Positions 8,926 through 23,317 of a stretch of 64,000 nucleotides of DNA are shown here, in pieces (within the stretch, counting starts at the first letter, position 1; each line of letters begins with the position of its first letter). The notes below the pieces were generated by a model that saw only the letters and a program-made list of their open reading frames with translations, was not told the origin of the DNA and did not search any database. The translations under genes and the position numbers were made by a program. The DNA comes from Fragilariopsis cylindrus CCMP1102. Taxonomy: Eukaryota > Bacillariophyta > Bacillariophyceae > Bacillariales > Bacillariaceae. The stretch spans positions 1-64,000 of the forward strand of contig FMBT01000085.1 in assembly GCA_900095095.1 (NCBI GenBank). Reading direction: 5' to 3'.

Positions 8926-11821
8926 CTAGCTGCTGCCACTTTCATCAACTTGCTCGTCATCTTTGCTGCCACCATCATCACCTTCCTCTTCATCCTTGCT
9001 ATCACTATCATCATCTTGCTCGTTATCCTTACTACCACTGTTATCATCTTGATCGTCATCGTCCGAATCATTGTCTGAATCGGTCTTTGTCACTTTGATC
9101 TTACTAGCATCGAAGTCGTCACCGCCATCAATGATTACTTGTTGATTATCTGAGAGGTCACCAAACATCATATCATTCAGCTTCCTATAGTTGACACGTT
9201 GCCTCTTGCGCTTACCATTGATGATGTTTGACTCGCAGAAGTCTGCTCCAAAGTCTGCATTATTGGATTCTTCCTTTACCTCTTTTCGTCTCACAAGTCT
9301 ACGACTTTTACGAATTTTTGTTTCACTTTCATCGTCACTGGTCTCTTCGGAGCTTTCATTATCGTCTTCGGATAGAGCACCAAGTTCATCCTTACCTACC
9401 ATGAACTCAACGGAACACGTAGAGTCATCTGAATGTGAATCATCGTCGTCTTTCTCTTTGCGCCTCCTTTCTTTGAACGAATCCTCGTCAAAGAGAGAAT
9501 AGTCATTTTCATCTTCAGAATCCGAACCAACTGGCATTTGTACTTGACTTTTGTTTGTTGTGTCTTCTCCCAAGAACATAGCCATAAGACGTTGGGTGTC
9601 CTCGTTTCGTTTCCCCTTCAAAATCTTCATGGCAGTTTCATACTCCCATTGCGAATTAGGGAAAATTTCGTGAATATCTTCCCATGAACCAGAAGATGCA
9701 GCATCATCATCGTCGTCTCCAATACAAAGATCATGCATTTCGCCCATGAATATTGCGATACTTTCGCAAATGGGACAAAACCAATCCTCGTCTTCATTTT
9801 CAATGTCTTCACTTTTAACGATAGGGCAAACGCATTTCATGTGGAATGCACGGTGGCAATCTTTCCCATCACATAGAATGACATCATTCTCATCCGAGCA
9901 GTCGCCAATCATGCAAACCGAACATTTTAAGTCGTCTAATGAGATTCCAGAGTCGTTGTCATCGTCGTCGACATCTTTTTTGGGTTTCACATCGGTGTGA
10001 GCTGCTTTCGTAATTGATGGCATACTATCTTTCTCGCCTCGTTTTAAACAGGTTGAAGCTTTGGAGCATTTCGTAACAGCGCTAGAAGCTTCGGTGGTGA
10101 CTTGGAACGAGTTGAACGTTCACCTGTATTATTATTGTTAACAATAATTTCTTTGGGGATTATGCTGCTGCCTTTGTTATTTTTGCACTTCGTATTCGCC
10201 TGTTTCCCTTCTTCGATCATGCTAGGTTTTCGTTCTCCGGTACGTGGAACAATCCGACGTACATCTCTGCACAAGTTGGACCCAAACGGGAAAAAATGCC
10301 CTGCATGTTGAGGATATTCTTGACAAAACGAAAAAAGTTTCGAATAATCAATTGCTTCGTTACTAGTTCTTATTGATTCCAGTGATAGAAATGCCTCTCT
10401 AATTTTGAACTTTGCTCCAGTTAATTTGCACAAAGTTTGGGCAACTTCTTGAGACGATCTTCCACCTAACTTGCTACTTTCAAGGAAGTGCTGGCGATTG
10501 CGTTTTGTTGATGTCATTGTTGACAGCGTCGTATTGGCCATGCGGATATTTGTGGCTTGTGATTTCAAAAATGTCTTGAGTTGTTTGAGTTGACGCTCCC
10601 ATAAAAGAGCCTTATATGAAGCAGATTCTCGCTCCCATTCTTTTTGAAATGACTGGACATCTTCGGTTTCCAACAATAGTGGAGGATTTTGGAAGATTTG
10701 ATCAGTGATCTTGCGATTCAAAATCTTTTCCTGTACAGCCGATGATTGGCTACTTGTTATGGCTTTTGTTCCATTCGCATTTTTTCGTTTCCGCTTTTTC
10801 GTCGAAGGTGATTGCTTGTCTTGTGTCGTTTGCTTTTGTTGAATACTGCAAATCAAACAATGAAAATCGCCTCGTGGTACCACAAGCAGGGGCACAAAGT
10901 GACATTTCTGATGATACAAGCGATTGCAAGTGTCGCAATAAACCAATGCGTTATTTCGGTCGTAAAATGTATCGCCGTCTAAATAGGGATGATCCAAACT
11001 AAAATAATAGTCCTCGTCTTCCTCTAATTCCGATTTGCGATCCTTAGGAAAGAAAAGAGCTCGATCACTGCAATCCAGTCCACAATGACACATAAAGCAA
11101 GCGGCCTCTTCTTCTTCTTCCGCTGTTGCTGGTATAATTACTAGTACAACTTGTATCATCAGATTTTTTTTCGTGTTGTTTTTGTTTTAGCTGTCGCTTG
11201 GTCTTTTCTTTTTGCAATTGAGTTGGTTTAGACTCTACCAAATCTTTTTTCGTCTCCTTCTTTTGGTTTTTGGAATCGTTCCTAGACTTTGCTACCGTTT
11301 TTTTGGTCGTTTTCTGGTGATGCTTCTGCTTCTCGGGACTTTTCTGCTGCCGTAATAATCGTCTTAGTTTTGTTTCTGGTGTCTTTCCTTTTCTTCGCCT
11401 TTCCATTCGCAGTCTGGCAGGTATTATTTTTCGCTACAGAAGTTTCAGATGACGCAGAAGTGTTTGATTTTGGACTCTTTTTGGTGTTTTTTTCTGTGAC
11501 TTCACCTTTGACTTTTCCGTCAACCTTTTCAATCGTTTTAAAGCTAAAATAGGGGTTGATGATACGGAAGAGTCATCGCTACTAGATGCATCGCTCCCAC
11601 CATTGTCTTGTTATAGCAGTTCCAAGCAACCGAGATTTCTTTTTGTGAGGTCATCGTTCAGCGCAAAAAATACATACGAATACTGAATATTTCACAAAAA
11701 CAAGAAAAACCTAGTCGTACTATTAGTACTCACCTCTATTATTCTTACTTAGTTGGCTAAGCGAGGCAGTCGCGTCACTATTGTTGGTTTCAATCTTTTC
11801 ATCATCCCCATCAAAAACCAT
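8926..11821 (-). CDS. PHD-type zinc-finger protein with acidic and lysine-rich regions; frame interrupted
   Basis: The gene starts at an ATG at 11821 (MVFDGDDEKIE). A GT-AG intron spans 11733-11607 (GTGAGT...AACAAG) and exon 2 continues with DNGGSDASSSDD in phase. A Lys/Gln-rich segment follows. The first Cys/His cluster (CFMCHCGLDC, CDTCNRLYHQKCH, FHCLIC) and the second (CSVCMIGDCSDENDV, CHRAFHMKC, WFCPIC) have the C4HC3 spacing of PHD fingers, which read histone H3 tails. The C-terminus is Asp/Ser-rich. To read as one protein it needs one extra base near 11490, 11301, 11115 and 10053; three of these fall in A runs or GAA repeats. The last break separates the two finger blocks, so two genes (10044-11821 and 8926-10023) are an alternative, but no second promoter space exists. 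Likely nuclear and chromatin-associated, inferred from the domains only. Confidence 0.7.
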
Positions 11822-13016
11822 GATAAGGTGACAATATTCTTTGCAATTAGAAATGGAATGCTTTCTTATCGAGATGAGAATGAAGCCCAGAAACTGATGT
11901 CGACAATCGACAAGTAAAGAGATTGACGGCGGCTCACCTGAAAGTCGCAATTATTATGAGACAATGAAATATTGGAAGTCTTCGATTTTCGACGATTGAT
12001 TCGCCTTCGCGGCTATTCATTTTGTGTGTGTGCCGATGTCGTACCGTACGGCGGCACGACGGACGATTAAGTTTCTCCGAATACTTCCTCTGCTTCAGTG
12101 TTGTTGTCCTCGTAAATGATATATCACAGTATATATTTGATGAAAGGTTTTGTTTCAACAAATTTCTTTCCTTTGCCTAAAAGCTGTATCCAGCCCTACT
12201 TTGTTTGGATTCACTTGTTCTACTTATTGTGTCTGAAAGGACCAGACACAACCTGTAGGGAAGAGTTTTACAACAATGGACTACTGCTCTACTTGTGATG
12301 TGGTGCCATTCAGTGACCACTAACTAAAGGATCCAGCAATATAGGCTTGACGAGGACAAAAATGAGAATGACTGAAGTGATTGTGATATGATATGGTGTG
12401 CAGTCTACCAAAAATATGTTCCACACATATATTATGTTATATCTAACACTTGCAGCTACAAGGCTAATTGTGAGGGAAAGTTCATATCAAGAGTTCAGTC
12501 TGAAGAGACATTTTATAAACACTTCAACAGTCCTACAATAAAAGAAAGTATACAGGAAGAAGAAAAGAAGAAGAAGAAGAAACATGATATGTTATCAGGA
12601 TGTGCAAAATAATGCCAAACAAGTAAGTAAGCAATGATTTAGGGGATTCCTTTTTCAAGTCATGTTGAGTCTAACTAGTTCATTACTCATTTGTTTGGGA
12701 ACAAATAAGTAGTGATCAAAATTCTGTTCAGTAGACTTTGTTGTCCTTCAAAAAGATTGTTTACTAATAAATACAGAAAGAGCTTCACAAGCACTTATTT
12801 AGCTCTTTTTACTGAATAACTCAACAACGCGCCACAAAAAAAAAACCTACGTTTCGCCACACGCATTTTTTGAAACAGATCAGAACAATTGTTTAACAAC
12901 ATCCATGCATCATACTTTCTTCTCCGAGTACAATTGTAACCGCTTCAATACCCTCAGCAGTCGCTGTTACTACTAGTACTTGAGATCCTTCATAATATAT
13001 TGATTATCATTATTCT
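11822..13016. other. Divergent spacer with imperfect hairpins
   Basis: This spacer lies between the divergent PHD-protein and Eco1 genes. An imperfect 18-bp inverted repeat with a 4-base loop lies at 12678-12717 and a shorter AAGAGCT/AGCTCTT inverted repeat at about 12779-12812. Short open frames (11934-12161, 12388-12612) are not protein-like. No ends of a known element were recognised. Confidence 0.4.
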
Positions 13017-14571
13017 ATGATGGCATTGCGTTGTCCCATCAAACGGAAACGAAGTGCTGGTAGTGTCACTGATACCACTACGGGTAGCCCTATTAGTACG
13101 ACGGATGCTTCGCCGAATATCCGTACAAGTAATATCGATGGTGGTGCTGGTGGTACAAATAAAAGTACCGGTATTTCCCCACCACCATTTATTATGAATG
13201 AAGATGCTACCATCGGTAGTAGTAACGGCGTGGATATATGTTCCATTAGAGATGATGATGATGATGATGAACCACGAAGTCGTCAGAGTTCTCTCTTGTC
13301 ATTCTTTGTAAAGAAAAAGGTAATAAAATCCAAAAACCACCAAAAAAGTAGTCCTACTGATTCAAGTACAAATACAAGCACGTGCAATATCATCCAAGAT
13401 ACAAATGCAAATCTATCTTCTACCAACGTCAAAGCCAACACCTCAAAATCAAAAAGACCAATATCAGCAACAGCGTCGTCAGCGTTGTCATCGCGATCAT
13501 CATCACCGCAAAAGAAGAAGAAAAATCCCTAACACAAGTTTATATCGATTGTGGACAATCCCAATTTGGTCAAATTCTTTGTAATACATGTGGGATGTTG
13601 TACATGCCAGGGATTGTAGAAGATGAAAATCAACATAAGAAACTGTGTCAGGCCTATACTCAAGGTATACCCTGTGTTCGTGGAAATATAAAGGGGGCAG
13701 GCACGTAGTTGTAGTGGGAAATAATAATAATAATAATAATAATAAAGGTAGGACTGTACAACAGCAACAATATGCACCGAAGAACGGCGATATTGGTAGC
13801 GATTATGATAGCGCGACCATTGTCTTGTGGAGACCACCCACTTGCAGTAGCAGCGGCAACAACGCCAATAAAAAGAATTATAAAAATGATAAGAAGCAAG
13901 ATCCCAACACTTGTACCACCACCACTAATGTTGTTCACAACAAACATATACCATCGCAATGGCCATTGTTAGCTCAAATGATTTCTAAAGATCTAGGAAC
14001 ACACGAACAAAGTACATTCGATCATATAAACAATAATACTGTATTGTTATATCTAGGGAATGCCACCAACAATACATGTAGCACAACTCGTCGACGCAGC
14101 AACAGCAACAACAACATTATGAACAAACATAACCAAAACGGCGGTGGTCCTAATCGAATCCTCGGTGCCGTTACAGTACAATTTCTAAGTGAGGCATATC
14201 GTATGATAAGTCATCAGGAACGATCTTTAACACCGGAACGGGCTAAATTGGGTATAGGTTTATTATGGACTCATCCAGTAGCACGACATAAAGGAATTGC
14301 AACACGATTAGTCCATGCTGCACGTGATCATTCTATATTCGGGATGCGAATCGCAAGGAGTGATGTAGCATTTTCAAGTCCTACTCAAGCTGGTTATGAC
14401 TTTGCCCTACACTACTACAATGATATTAAGAATTGTAATGATAATAGTAGTAGTAACAAATCGAATGACGAAAAGGGATATAATAACAAAGGCAAGAACA
14501 ATGATGAACAGCAGCAACAGAAAGAAAATGTGTCTCGAACGAGGCCGCTTGTATACGAAATGCATTTATAA
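13017..14571 (+). CDS. Eco1/Ctf7/ESCO cohesin N-acetyltransferase; frame interrupted
   Basis: From the ATG at 13017: a basic N-terminus, then a PCNA-interaction box QSSLLSFF at residues 90-97, a Ser/Thr/Asn-rich linker, and the ESCO zinc finger (VYIDCGQSQFGQILCNTCGM, then EDENQHKKLC). This is followed by the acetyltransferase core: LGAVTVQF, LGIGLLWTHPVARHKGIATR (acetyl-CoA loop) and DVAFSSPTQAGYDFALHYY, ending PLVYEMHL. This enzyme acetylates Smc3 at replication forks to fix cohesion; the PIP box fits fork recruitment. One base is missing at about 13525 (A run before TCCCTAACACAAG) and another at about 13687. The second ligand pair reads H-x3-C where animal ESCO proteins have H-x3-H. Asn runs and a loosely conserved insert lie between finger and core. 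Function is confident despite the breaks. Confidence 0.85.
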
Positions 14572-15122
14572 ATATACAGGGAAGTATATATAGATATATA
14601 TCCATTAAATATATATCTGTGCGTAGACAAAGATTGTTCGAAAAAATCTTTCGACGATCTAAGTGACCCACCTTCGTATTAGTAAATTTTTATCTCGAAT
14701 GATGGTCTTCATCGTTCAATGGTTGCATTTTCTATTTAATAGTTTCTCATCACAGTACTAAAAGAAAAAGCCTCCTAGTAAAAACGCAAATCAGACAATA
14801 ATGTTACATTATATTTAATTTATAACAAAATTACTATACTATACTTACTATGATGCATCCTTCTGATGTATGATTATAATATCTCAATTACCTCTTTCAT
14901 ACACTTGTGCACAAGATTCATAAAATTAGATACAAATATACAATACAATACAAATAACTAATACTACACCACGACGAAGACGAAATAATGACGCATCATC
15001 ATTTTTTTCGTCGAATGTATTCCGGTCTTTGACTTTCCATTGTGTCCTCCCATTTCCCCTCCCGAACCCTTGCCAGTATGACATGACCACTAATCATAAA
15101 TCCATCCCCATTCTCAAATTTA
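14572..15122. other. Convergent 3' spacer
   Basis: This AT-rich 3' flank lies between the convergent Eco1 and HSF genes. A short palindromic ATATATC/GATATAT cluster is present near 14586-14612. No gene was seen. Confidence 0.4.
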
Positions 15123-15985
15123 CTACGTCTTCCCGTTGTTTCCTTTTTCTGATACCTCTTCGGCACGTGAAGCTATGATACTATCACGATTCGCCTCGAT
15201 ATTATCAGCTATAGGACCATGTTTTGTCGAAATATCATCGCCGCCATCAACTTCATTGTTGTTACTGTTGTTACTGTTGGTGCTGTTGATGTTGCTGTTA
15301 TCACTGCTAATGCTAATGCTTCTATTTTTGTTTTTGTTGTCGTTATTATTCCTGGCGGCGGGTGCCGGTGTAACTTTGACGGCAACACGTCGCATTCGTC
15401 GACACAATTCAGGTCGTACTTTAACAAACAGTTCATGATAATATCCTCCACGCGCAGGTCCTGTGTTGATAAGTTCAAACCCGTATAGATTAAGTTGTCT
15501 CTTGAATGATGATAAACGAGATTGACGAAAATATAAAGGAACGATTTCCTTGAAGAAATTATCTGCCTTATGAATAGCAAATGCCCGACCATTGGCCACA
15601 AAGGAAATAACATCCGCACGACCAGCAGCTTCTACTTCTACCAAAAGACGATGAAGTTTTTCGGGAAACGGTTCAATGACACCACCTCTCATTCGACGAT
15701 TACCACCAGGAAAGGAGAGTGCATTATGTGACTGATACTGTTGTAAGAGGTTGATTTCCTGCTGCTGGGCAGCTGATGTAGCGTGATTACGACCAGCTAA
15801 TGATCCTACTCCTGCTCCTCCTCCCGCGTTCATTGTATTATTGCTCATCATAGGTCCAATTCCATTCTGCTGCTGATTCGCCATCATAAGTTGACCATAG
15901 ATAGGATTATTCTGATACGAATTCGCCTGACCTGGTGTCATTCCTCCACTGGATTGTGTTTGTGGCATTCGATTATTATTATTAC

Positions 15986-16021
<36 letters not shown>

Positions 16022-16669
16022 GCTGATACTGTAGTTGCATTTGCTGTTGCAGTTGCAGCTGCTGCTGCTGTAGTTGTTGTTGCTGCTGCTGCTGCTGCTG
16101 CAGTTGTAGTTGTTGATGTTGCTGTTGCTGTTGGTTCTGTTGATTCTGCGCTATCATGAGAGCAGGATTCATGTTGTTTTGGGGATTACTAGTGTTCATA
16201 CTTGAGGCATTCAGCTGCTGCTGAAGTTTCATGAATTTATTAACGTCGAAGTTATTCATTGCGGCTGCGTTCATGTTCGTGCTCATATTCATGTTCATGT
16301 TAGTGTTCGTATTAGTGTTCGTATTCGTATTTGTTCTTTTTTGGATATTATTGCTACTAGTATTGGGGTAATTCATGGTATTCATCATGCCAGTTACGTC
16401 CGTTCCGGGTGTGGCGTTGTTGTTGGTGATGCTGTTGATGTTGGTATTGTTGTTATTCGTAGAATTCATGCCGTTCATGTTCGTAATGATTGCGGTAGGT
16501 TCAACGCTACTGCGCAAAAAATCTGTGATCGGTCTGTTATTATTGATTCCTCCAGAGGATCCCTGATTGCTGTTATAACGGTGTTATAATTGGTATTGGA
16601 ATCTTCCGTATACGTAGAAAAAGTTCTTGGGTTCAACACAATAGCGGACGAAGAATGTATTAGACTCAT
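15123..16669 (-). CDS. Heat shock factor-type DNA-binding protein
   Basis: The DNA-binding domain lies at about 15390-15680: FPEKLHRLLVEVEAAGRADV, SFVANGRAFAIHKADNFFKE, and the recognition-helix block SSFKRQLNLYGFELI, then GGYYHELFVKVRPELCRRM. This is the HSF winged helix in the form common in diatoms, which have a large HSF family. It is preceded by very long Asn, Gln (CAG/CAA), Met/Asn and Thr/Asn tracts and followed by an Asn/Ser tail. No coiled-coil HR-A/B region is evident after the domain. The 464-codon frame lacks an ATG at its first codon. Coherent sequence continues upstream in another frame to an ATG at 16669 (MSLIHSSSAIVLN) if one base is missing near 16575. It probably binds DNA in the nucleus; targets are unknown. 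Confidence 0.8.
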
Positions 16670-17408
16670 AAGTAATAACGTTAGTCTGTTGTTCTTTACT
16701 ATCTACAATTAATTGTACACGGAGGGAACTATGTGAAGGAAATTGAATATTAATAAAAACAATAGGAGTAAAAGGTAACGAGCCTGGCAGTGCGATGAGA
16801 TAGAGTCAATAATTGTTGAACGTAGAACAATAATAGAACACTAAATCAAGAGAAAAGCGCAGATCTTTTTTTCTTCTCTGAAAGTTACCGTATTCAACAA
16901 CGTGTTAGCTTATTGCTATTCAACGCCGTATATTCAATATTTACGCGTGCATTTTTAGTTTTTTTTTAATTGGTAAAAATAGAGTTGTCAAAAGAACGTC
17001 GTCGCAGAATGTTTTGATTCCTAATTCTTATCTAGGAGACGACTCACTCGGCTTTTAGATTTGAATTTTTAATCACGTTCTTTGTTCTTCTCAATTTACT
17101 ACAGTAGTACAGTACAATATGTATTGACCGTACTGTTTTTACTGCAGTAAGTACAAGTACAAGAACAATTGAAATACTTCCCCCGAATTCGAGAATCTGA
17201 TGTGATTTTTTTCATCATAGTACCGTATTACAGGCTACCGTAAGTTACTGTAACACTGTACCGGCATATTCACACTTCGCTCGATCCTCGATCGCCTTAT
17301 TGACTATGTTGGTAATGACTGGCTATTGGCGAAGAACTTCAAATTCTGTACTGTAGTAGATTGGCGTTTAAACGATGTTATTGTTGCGAACAGTTGGCGT
17401 ATCGAGGA
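16670..17408. other. Divergent promoter spacer rich in TACAGTA/TACTGTA
   Basis: This spacer lies between the divergent HSF and CorA genes. Heptamer copies occur at 17100, 17108, 17246 and 17349 on one strand or the other. No RNA gene or element ends were seen. Confidence 0.45.
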
Positions 17409-19064
17409 ATGGTTTCTACTTTGTTTTATTCTACGACCGTGGTTTTGAAAAACCACGGAAGGTGTACTGTTAGTGTCCGGAACCTACAACGTCAAGCATT
17501 ACGATCTCAACGTCGTGCCTATAATTTTCGTTGTCAGAAAGACACAACTCTATATAACAGTGCGACCAGCAAATATACGTCTTTCACCGTCTTGACTCGT
17601 CATATTTCTAGCAGTATTAAAACACCGATCGAAACACTATCGTCACCAAGATCTCTTCATGATGATATCAACTTGACGCCAAAAGATACATCAACCGTAA
17701 TTTATTCGTCTCTCCAACCTGATGATAAAGACGAATCCTTCGAAGTTACCAAGATTATTACAGCAACCGGTGAAATTGAAACTACGTTCTTGCACCCATC
17801 AGAAATTATGGGTGAAACCACAATGTCACCACGAGATTTTGTACTTCTTCGGTTAACATCGTGGAACGAACGAACAGAAAATTGGGTAGGCAAAACGCTC
17901 ATAGAACAGATGAGACATCCACCAACTATTATGGCACGAAATGATTTTATCCTCCTTACTTTAGGACCAGTACGAGCTGTATGTGAAAAAGACGTTTGTT
18001 ACTTTTTCGATGTTCATAGTGAAGCTGCCAAATCCTTCATCAAAGGTCTATCCCGAGTGTACCAAGAAAGATCAGCTAGAATAAAAAGCAAAAATCGAGA
18101 TCGTAGTAACAATTTGGGTAACATATCACTGCATCCTCATCGAGCAGAGGAGCCAACAGAATTAGTTTTTCTGGAGACTGTCCTATCAGATGCAGTCGGT
18201 TCCTTTACTGGTAGAGTACGAATCTTTGAACCCATAGTCAATGACTTGCTTCATCGTATATCGGTAGATGAAGATTTTTCAGACGCGAACCTACTCCATC
18301 AAATGGCTCCTCTCAAGGAACAACTTCAAAGCTTTGAAGTATACGTGACACAGGCTTACGACTGCCTGACGCAAATTTTGAACGATGATGAGGTTATGTT
18401 ACAACTTTTGTTGACGGAACAGGGAGAGGCATGTACAGCTAATGTTCCGGTTGATTTCGAACGCCATCAACACGTAGAACATGTATTGGGAATATATGCA
18501 CGACGTTTCAGTAGCGTAATTCAAGAGGTAAATTATCTTCTTGGAAGGATTGAATCCAAACAAGAATTTATAGAATTAGAGCTGGATTTATTTCGAAATC
18601 GATTAATAAAAATGAATGTCGATCTTGCCATTTTAGCGACTGCCACTGGTATCACCACAGCCTTGACGGGTTCCTTTGGTATGAATATGGTGAACGGCTT
18701 TGAGGATTCGAATACGGCATTTATTGCAGTGGCTGCAGGGTCTGCCATCTCTGCGTTGAGCGTCGCTCATTACTTTCGAAAGATGGTATCGGGTGCAGCT
18801 ATTCAAAAACGAGCAGAACAGCGTATTGATGAGATCCAAACCATGTATAATGCCTTGTCTGATATGTCTGCCTTGGATTGTGCGGTAAAAGAAATGATGA
18901 AAGGGAAACGTATGTGTCGAGAAGAATTCAAAAATCAACTTGCAACTGCGCGACACTCGAAAACATGTTCTGATAAAGAAATCGATTTACTTTTCAATGT
19001 TTTGAATACACACGAGGATGATTTTTTAGACGAAAAAGATTTTGCTGACAAAAAGGAGAAGTAA
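17409..19064 (+). CDS. CorA/Mrs2/Alr-type Mg2+ channel protein, organelle-targeted
   Basis: The CorA hallmark GMN is present (FGMNMVNGF), just after the first membrane segment (LAILATATGITTALTGS), and a second segment follows (AFIAVAAGSAISALSVAHYF). Before them is the long alpha-helical soluble domain (VETVLSDAVGSFTGRV-type start, DLLHRISVDEDFSDANLL, FVxLELDLFRNRLIKMN-like stalk helix). These proteins form pentameric Mg2+ channels. The N-terminus is basic, Ser/Arg/Gln-rich with few acids, like a mitochondrial presequence. The chosen ATG is 17409. The frame is open upstream to 17361, and an out-of-frame ATG at 17373 would give MLLLRTVGVSRN, so the true start is uncertain. After the second helix there is about 85 residues of charged sequence ending in an Asp/Glu-rich EF-hand-like stretch (NTHEDDFLDEKDF). 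The frame is clean and intronless. Confidence 0.85.
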   Translation: MVSTLFYSTTVVLKNHGRCTVSVRNLQRQALRSQRRAYNFRCQKDTTLYNSATSKYTSFTVLTRHISSSIKTPIETLSSPRSLHDDINLTPKDTSTVIYSSLQPDDKDESFEVTKIITATGEIETTFLHPSEIMGETTMSPRDFVLLRLTSWNERTENWVGKTLIEQMRHPPTIMARNDFILLTLGPVRAVCEKDVCYFFDVHSEAAKSFIKGLSRVYQERSARIKSKNRDRSNNLGNISLHPHRAEEPTELVFLETVLSDAVGSFTGRVRIFEPIVNDLLHRISVDEDFSDANLLHQMAPLKEQLQSFEVYVTQAYDCLTQILNDDEVMLQLLLTEQGEACTANVPVDFERHQHVEHVLGIYARRFSSVIQEVNYLLGRIESKQEFIELELDLFRNRLIKMNVDLAILATATGITTALTGSFGMNMVNGFEDSNTAFIAVAAGSAISALSVAHYFRKMVSGAAIQKRAEQRIDEIQTMYNALSDMSALDCAVKEMMKGKRMCREEFKNQLATARHSKTCSDKEIDLLFNVLNTHEDDFLDEKDFADKKEK

Positions 19065-19650
19065 AGAACTCAGATAGATTATATTTAATGAGTGGTAATC
19101 TTACATTTTTTTAAGTCCCTCTATCTGATTTTCTAGGCTAAAAGCAGATTGCCTTCACTACTATGTCAATTTGTGGGAAATCCAGTGGTTATATCTTTCG
19201 AAACCTCTACGCCCACACAGACTAAATGTTCCCGACAATCTATCAACATTATAATACATTTTTGTCAACCAAGAGAAATAATAACAAAAATACTAACACA
19301 ACTCACAACTGTATGAAACTAAATTAAATTACTATTGGTGTACTTCATTTGTGATACTAGTGTAAATACATGCAAGTGTAAATGATCGACACTAGCAAAT
19401 GGTGGTATATGAAAGCATAATATGTAATCGTCATTTTTGTATTCCTCTGGGTATCTAATTTTACTTTTATTTCGTGTATTTTCAGTTCGTTTATTTATTT
19501 TTCGTCGATTCTGCTATATCCGAATCATTATCACGACTTTATGGCAATGAATGAATCAGCCTATCTCCTCTTTTTCTTTTCTATTGGAATATGTATCATG
19601 ATGTGTTTGTGTGTGTGTGTGTGTGTATGTATGAATGCGTCCGTGCAAAC
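19065..19650. other. Convergent 3' spacer
   Basis: This is an AT-rich region between two convergent stops, with a short (GT)n tract at about 19604-19625. Nothing else was recognised. Confidence 0.4.
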
Positions 19651-21744
<2,094 letters not shown>

Positions 21745-22533
21745 GATGACTGACTGTTTTTTTTTTAAATCTTCTTTTTCTTCTTCTATTACCACTGATT
21801 TCTGCTAAACGATATATATGGTAGTTCTATCGTTTTCAAGTAATTATTCGATAGGATTATCTATACACACCAACCAGACTACGGCAAAGGAATTTATCAA
21901 CGGCGAAATTTCGAGTAGAGACTGTCCAATACAGCACAGCTTTTTAAGATGATGTATCTTATCCTTCTGGTATTGATTTCTAAGACTACTGGCTAGAATT
22001 ATAATAATTTATATACACAGTATACAAATTCGCACGATACCTTAATAAAGTCACCTCTTCTCACCATCTTCAGGGGTTGATTACACGTCGTCGTCTTTCT
22101 TAAAATATATATTTAACGGCTCGAAAATCATCATTCGCCTCTTTGTTTTTGCGTGCTCTTCAGAATCCTTCTACAAAATTGAACGAAAACAAAAATCGAA
22201 ATAATCGTCCCCCCCCCCCTCGCCGAAGATTGAAGATCAGGAGGAACAGGTGAATTAGAATATTGTTTTGTTTTTTGTTGGATCCGTAATATGAGTATGA
22301 GACATCAATAATCACATTGGGAAACGAAATTTCATCAATCAAAGACTTTATTCATCTCTTGTGTCGAGTGTCGACGTAAGAATACTTGAAGTAGGATATT
22401 GTAAATAAAGTAACTGATATTGTCACAACCAACAAGTTACTTCGTCCGCCCTATAATACAATATAATCCAATCCAATACATTGAATCATTACTATTACTA
22501 TCAGCAATTAAATAATTGTAATTAAATTAAATT
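21745..22533. other. Divergent spacer
   Basis: This spacer lies between the divergent NDR kinase and cyclophilin genes. A poly-C/G run of 10 lies at about 22210-22219. No gene was seen. Confidence 0.4.
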
Positions 22534-23317
22534 ATGTCAGTGACTATCCATACAACAGCAGGAGATTTGAAATGTGAAATCTTTTGTGATACATGTCCAC
22601 GAACAGCATTTAATTTTCTTGCGCTAGCTGCATCTGGTAAATACAATGGAACGATATTCCATCGTAACATACGTGGATTTATGATGCAGGGTGGTGATAC
22701 GCATCATGTAACTGGTAAAAAATCATCTATCTGGGGTGATGATGTTACATTCCCCGATGAATTCCATCCAAATAATCGTCACGATCGACGTGGTCGACTT
22801 TCTATGGCTAATCGTGGAGCTGATACCAATAAAGTAAGTTCATTCAAAAAAGAAGAAAAATGTCAGATTCAATTGTACTTGTACTTGTACTTGTACTTGG
22901 ATTGTTCTTTGCAAATAATTTACTGTGAACTGGTCTCTTCTCTTATCTCGATCTCAATATTATATCAATAGTAAAACTCTTATACATTGTACTGTACTAT
23001 CTTCTATCTTATTCTTCATATATTCGAATGATCAATTATGTATCTATTTAAACAACAAAAGTCTCAATTTTTTATTATTATGAGCAACAACCACATTTAG
23101 ATAATATGCATACAGTATTTGGTCAAGTCCTTGATGGGTGGGATACATTAGATAAATGGGAAAGATTACCGGTTTGGGGAGAAAAGGCCCCTCTCGGAGT
23201 CAAAAAACAACACCGTTAGAACCACCAGAAATTGTTGCTATTACTATTCATGCTAATCCACTTGCTGATAATGGGATTACATATCCAACACCAGATGGAC
23301 CACCTGAGAAGAAATAA
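22534..23317 (+). CDS. Cyclophilin-type peptidyl-prolyl isomerase, PPIL3-like; frame interrupted
   Basis: Exon 1 is 22534-22833, the intron 22834-23061 (GTAAGT...AAAAG) and exon 2 23062-23317. The protein begins MSVTIHTTAGDLKCEIFCD and carries TAFNFLALAASGKYNGTIFH, RNIRGFMMQGGDTHHVTGKK and GRLSMANRGADTNK. After the intron it has SQFFII, QPHLDNMHTVFGQVLDGW, and ends with PEIVAITIHANPLADNG. The short N-terminus, the MQGGD and GxxSMAN blocks and the ITIHANP ending fit PPIL3, a spliceosome-associated cyclophilin. The catalytic pocket is largely kept (FHR, FMMQGGD, MANRG, QFFI). The usual Trp/His near HLD is not obvious. Two single bases are missing in exon 2, near 23079 and in the A run at 23202-23207. 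A C-terminal extension (YPTPDGPPEKK) is longer than in animals. Confidence 0.82.

Noticed and set aside
15935-16159. Plus-strand frame rich in Tyr, Ala and Val
   Set aside because: It is the complement of the Asn and Gln codon runs of the HSF gene.
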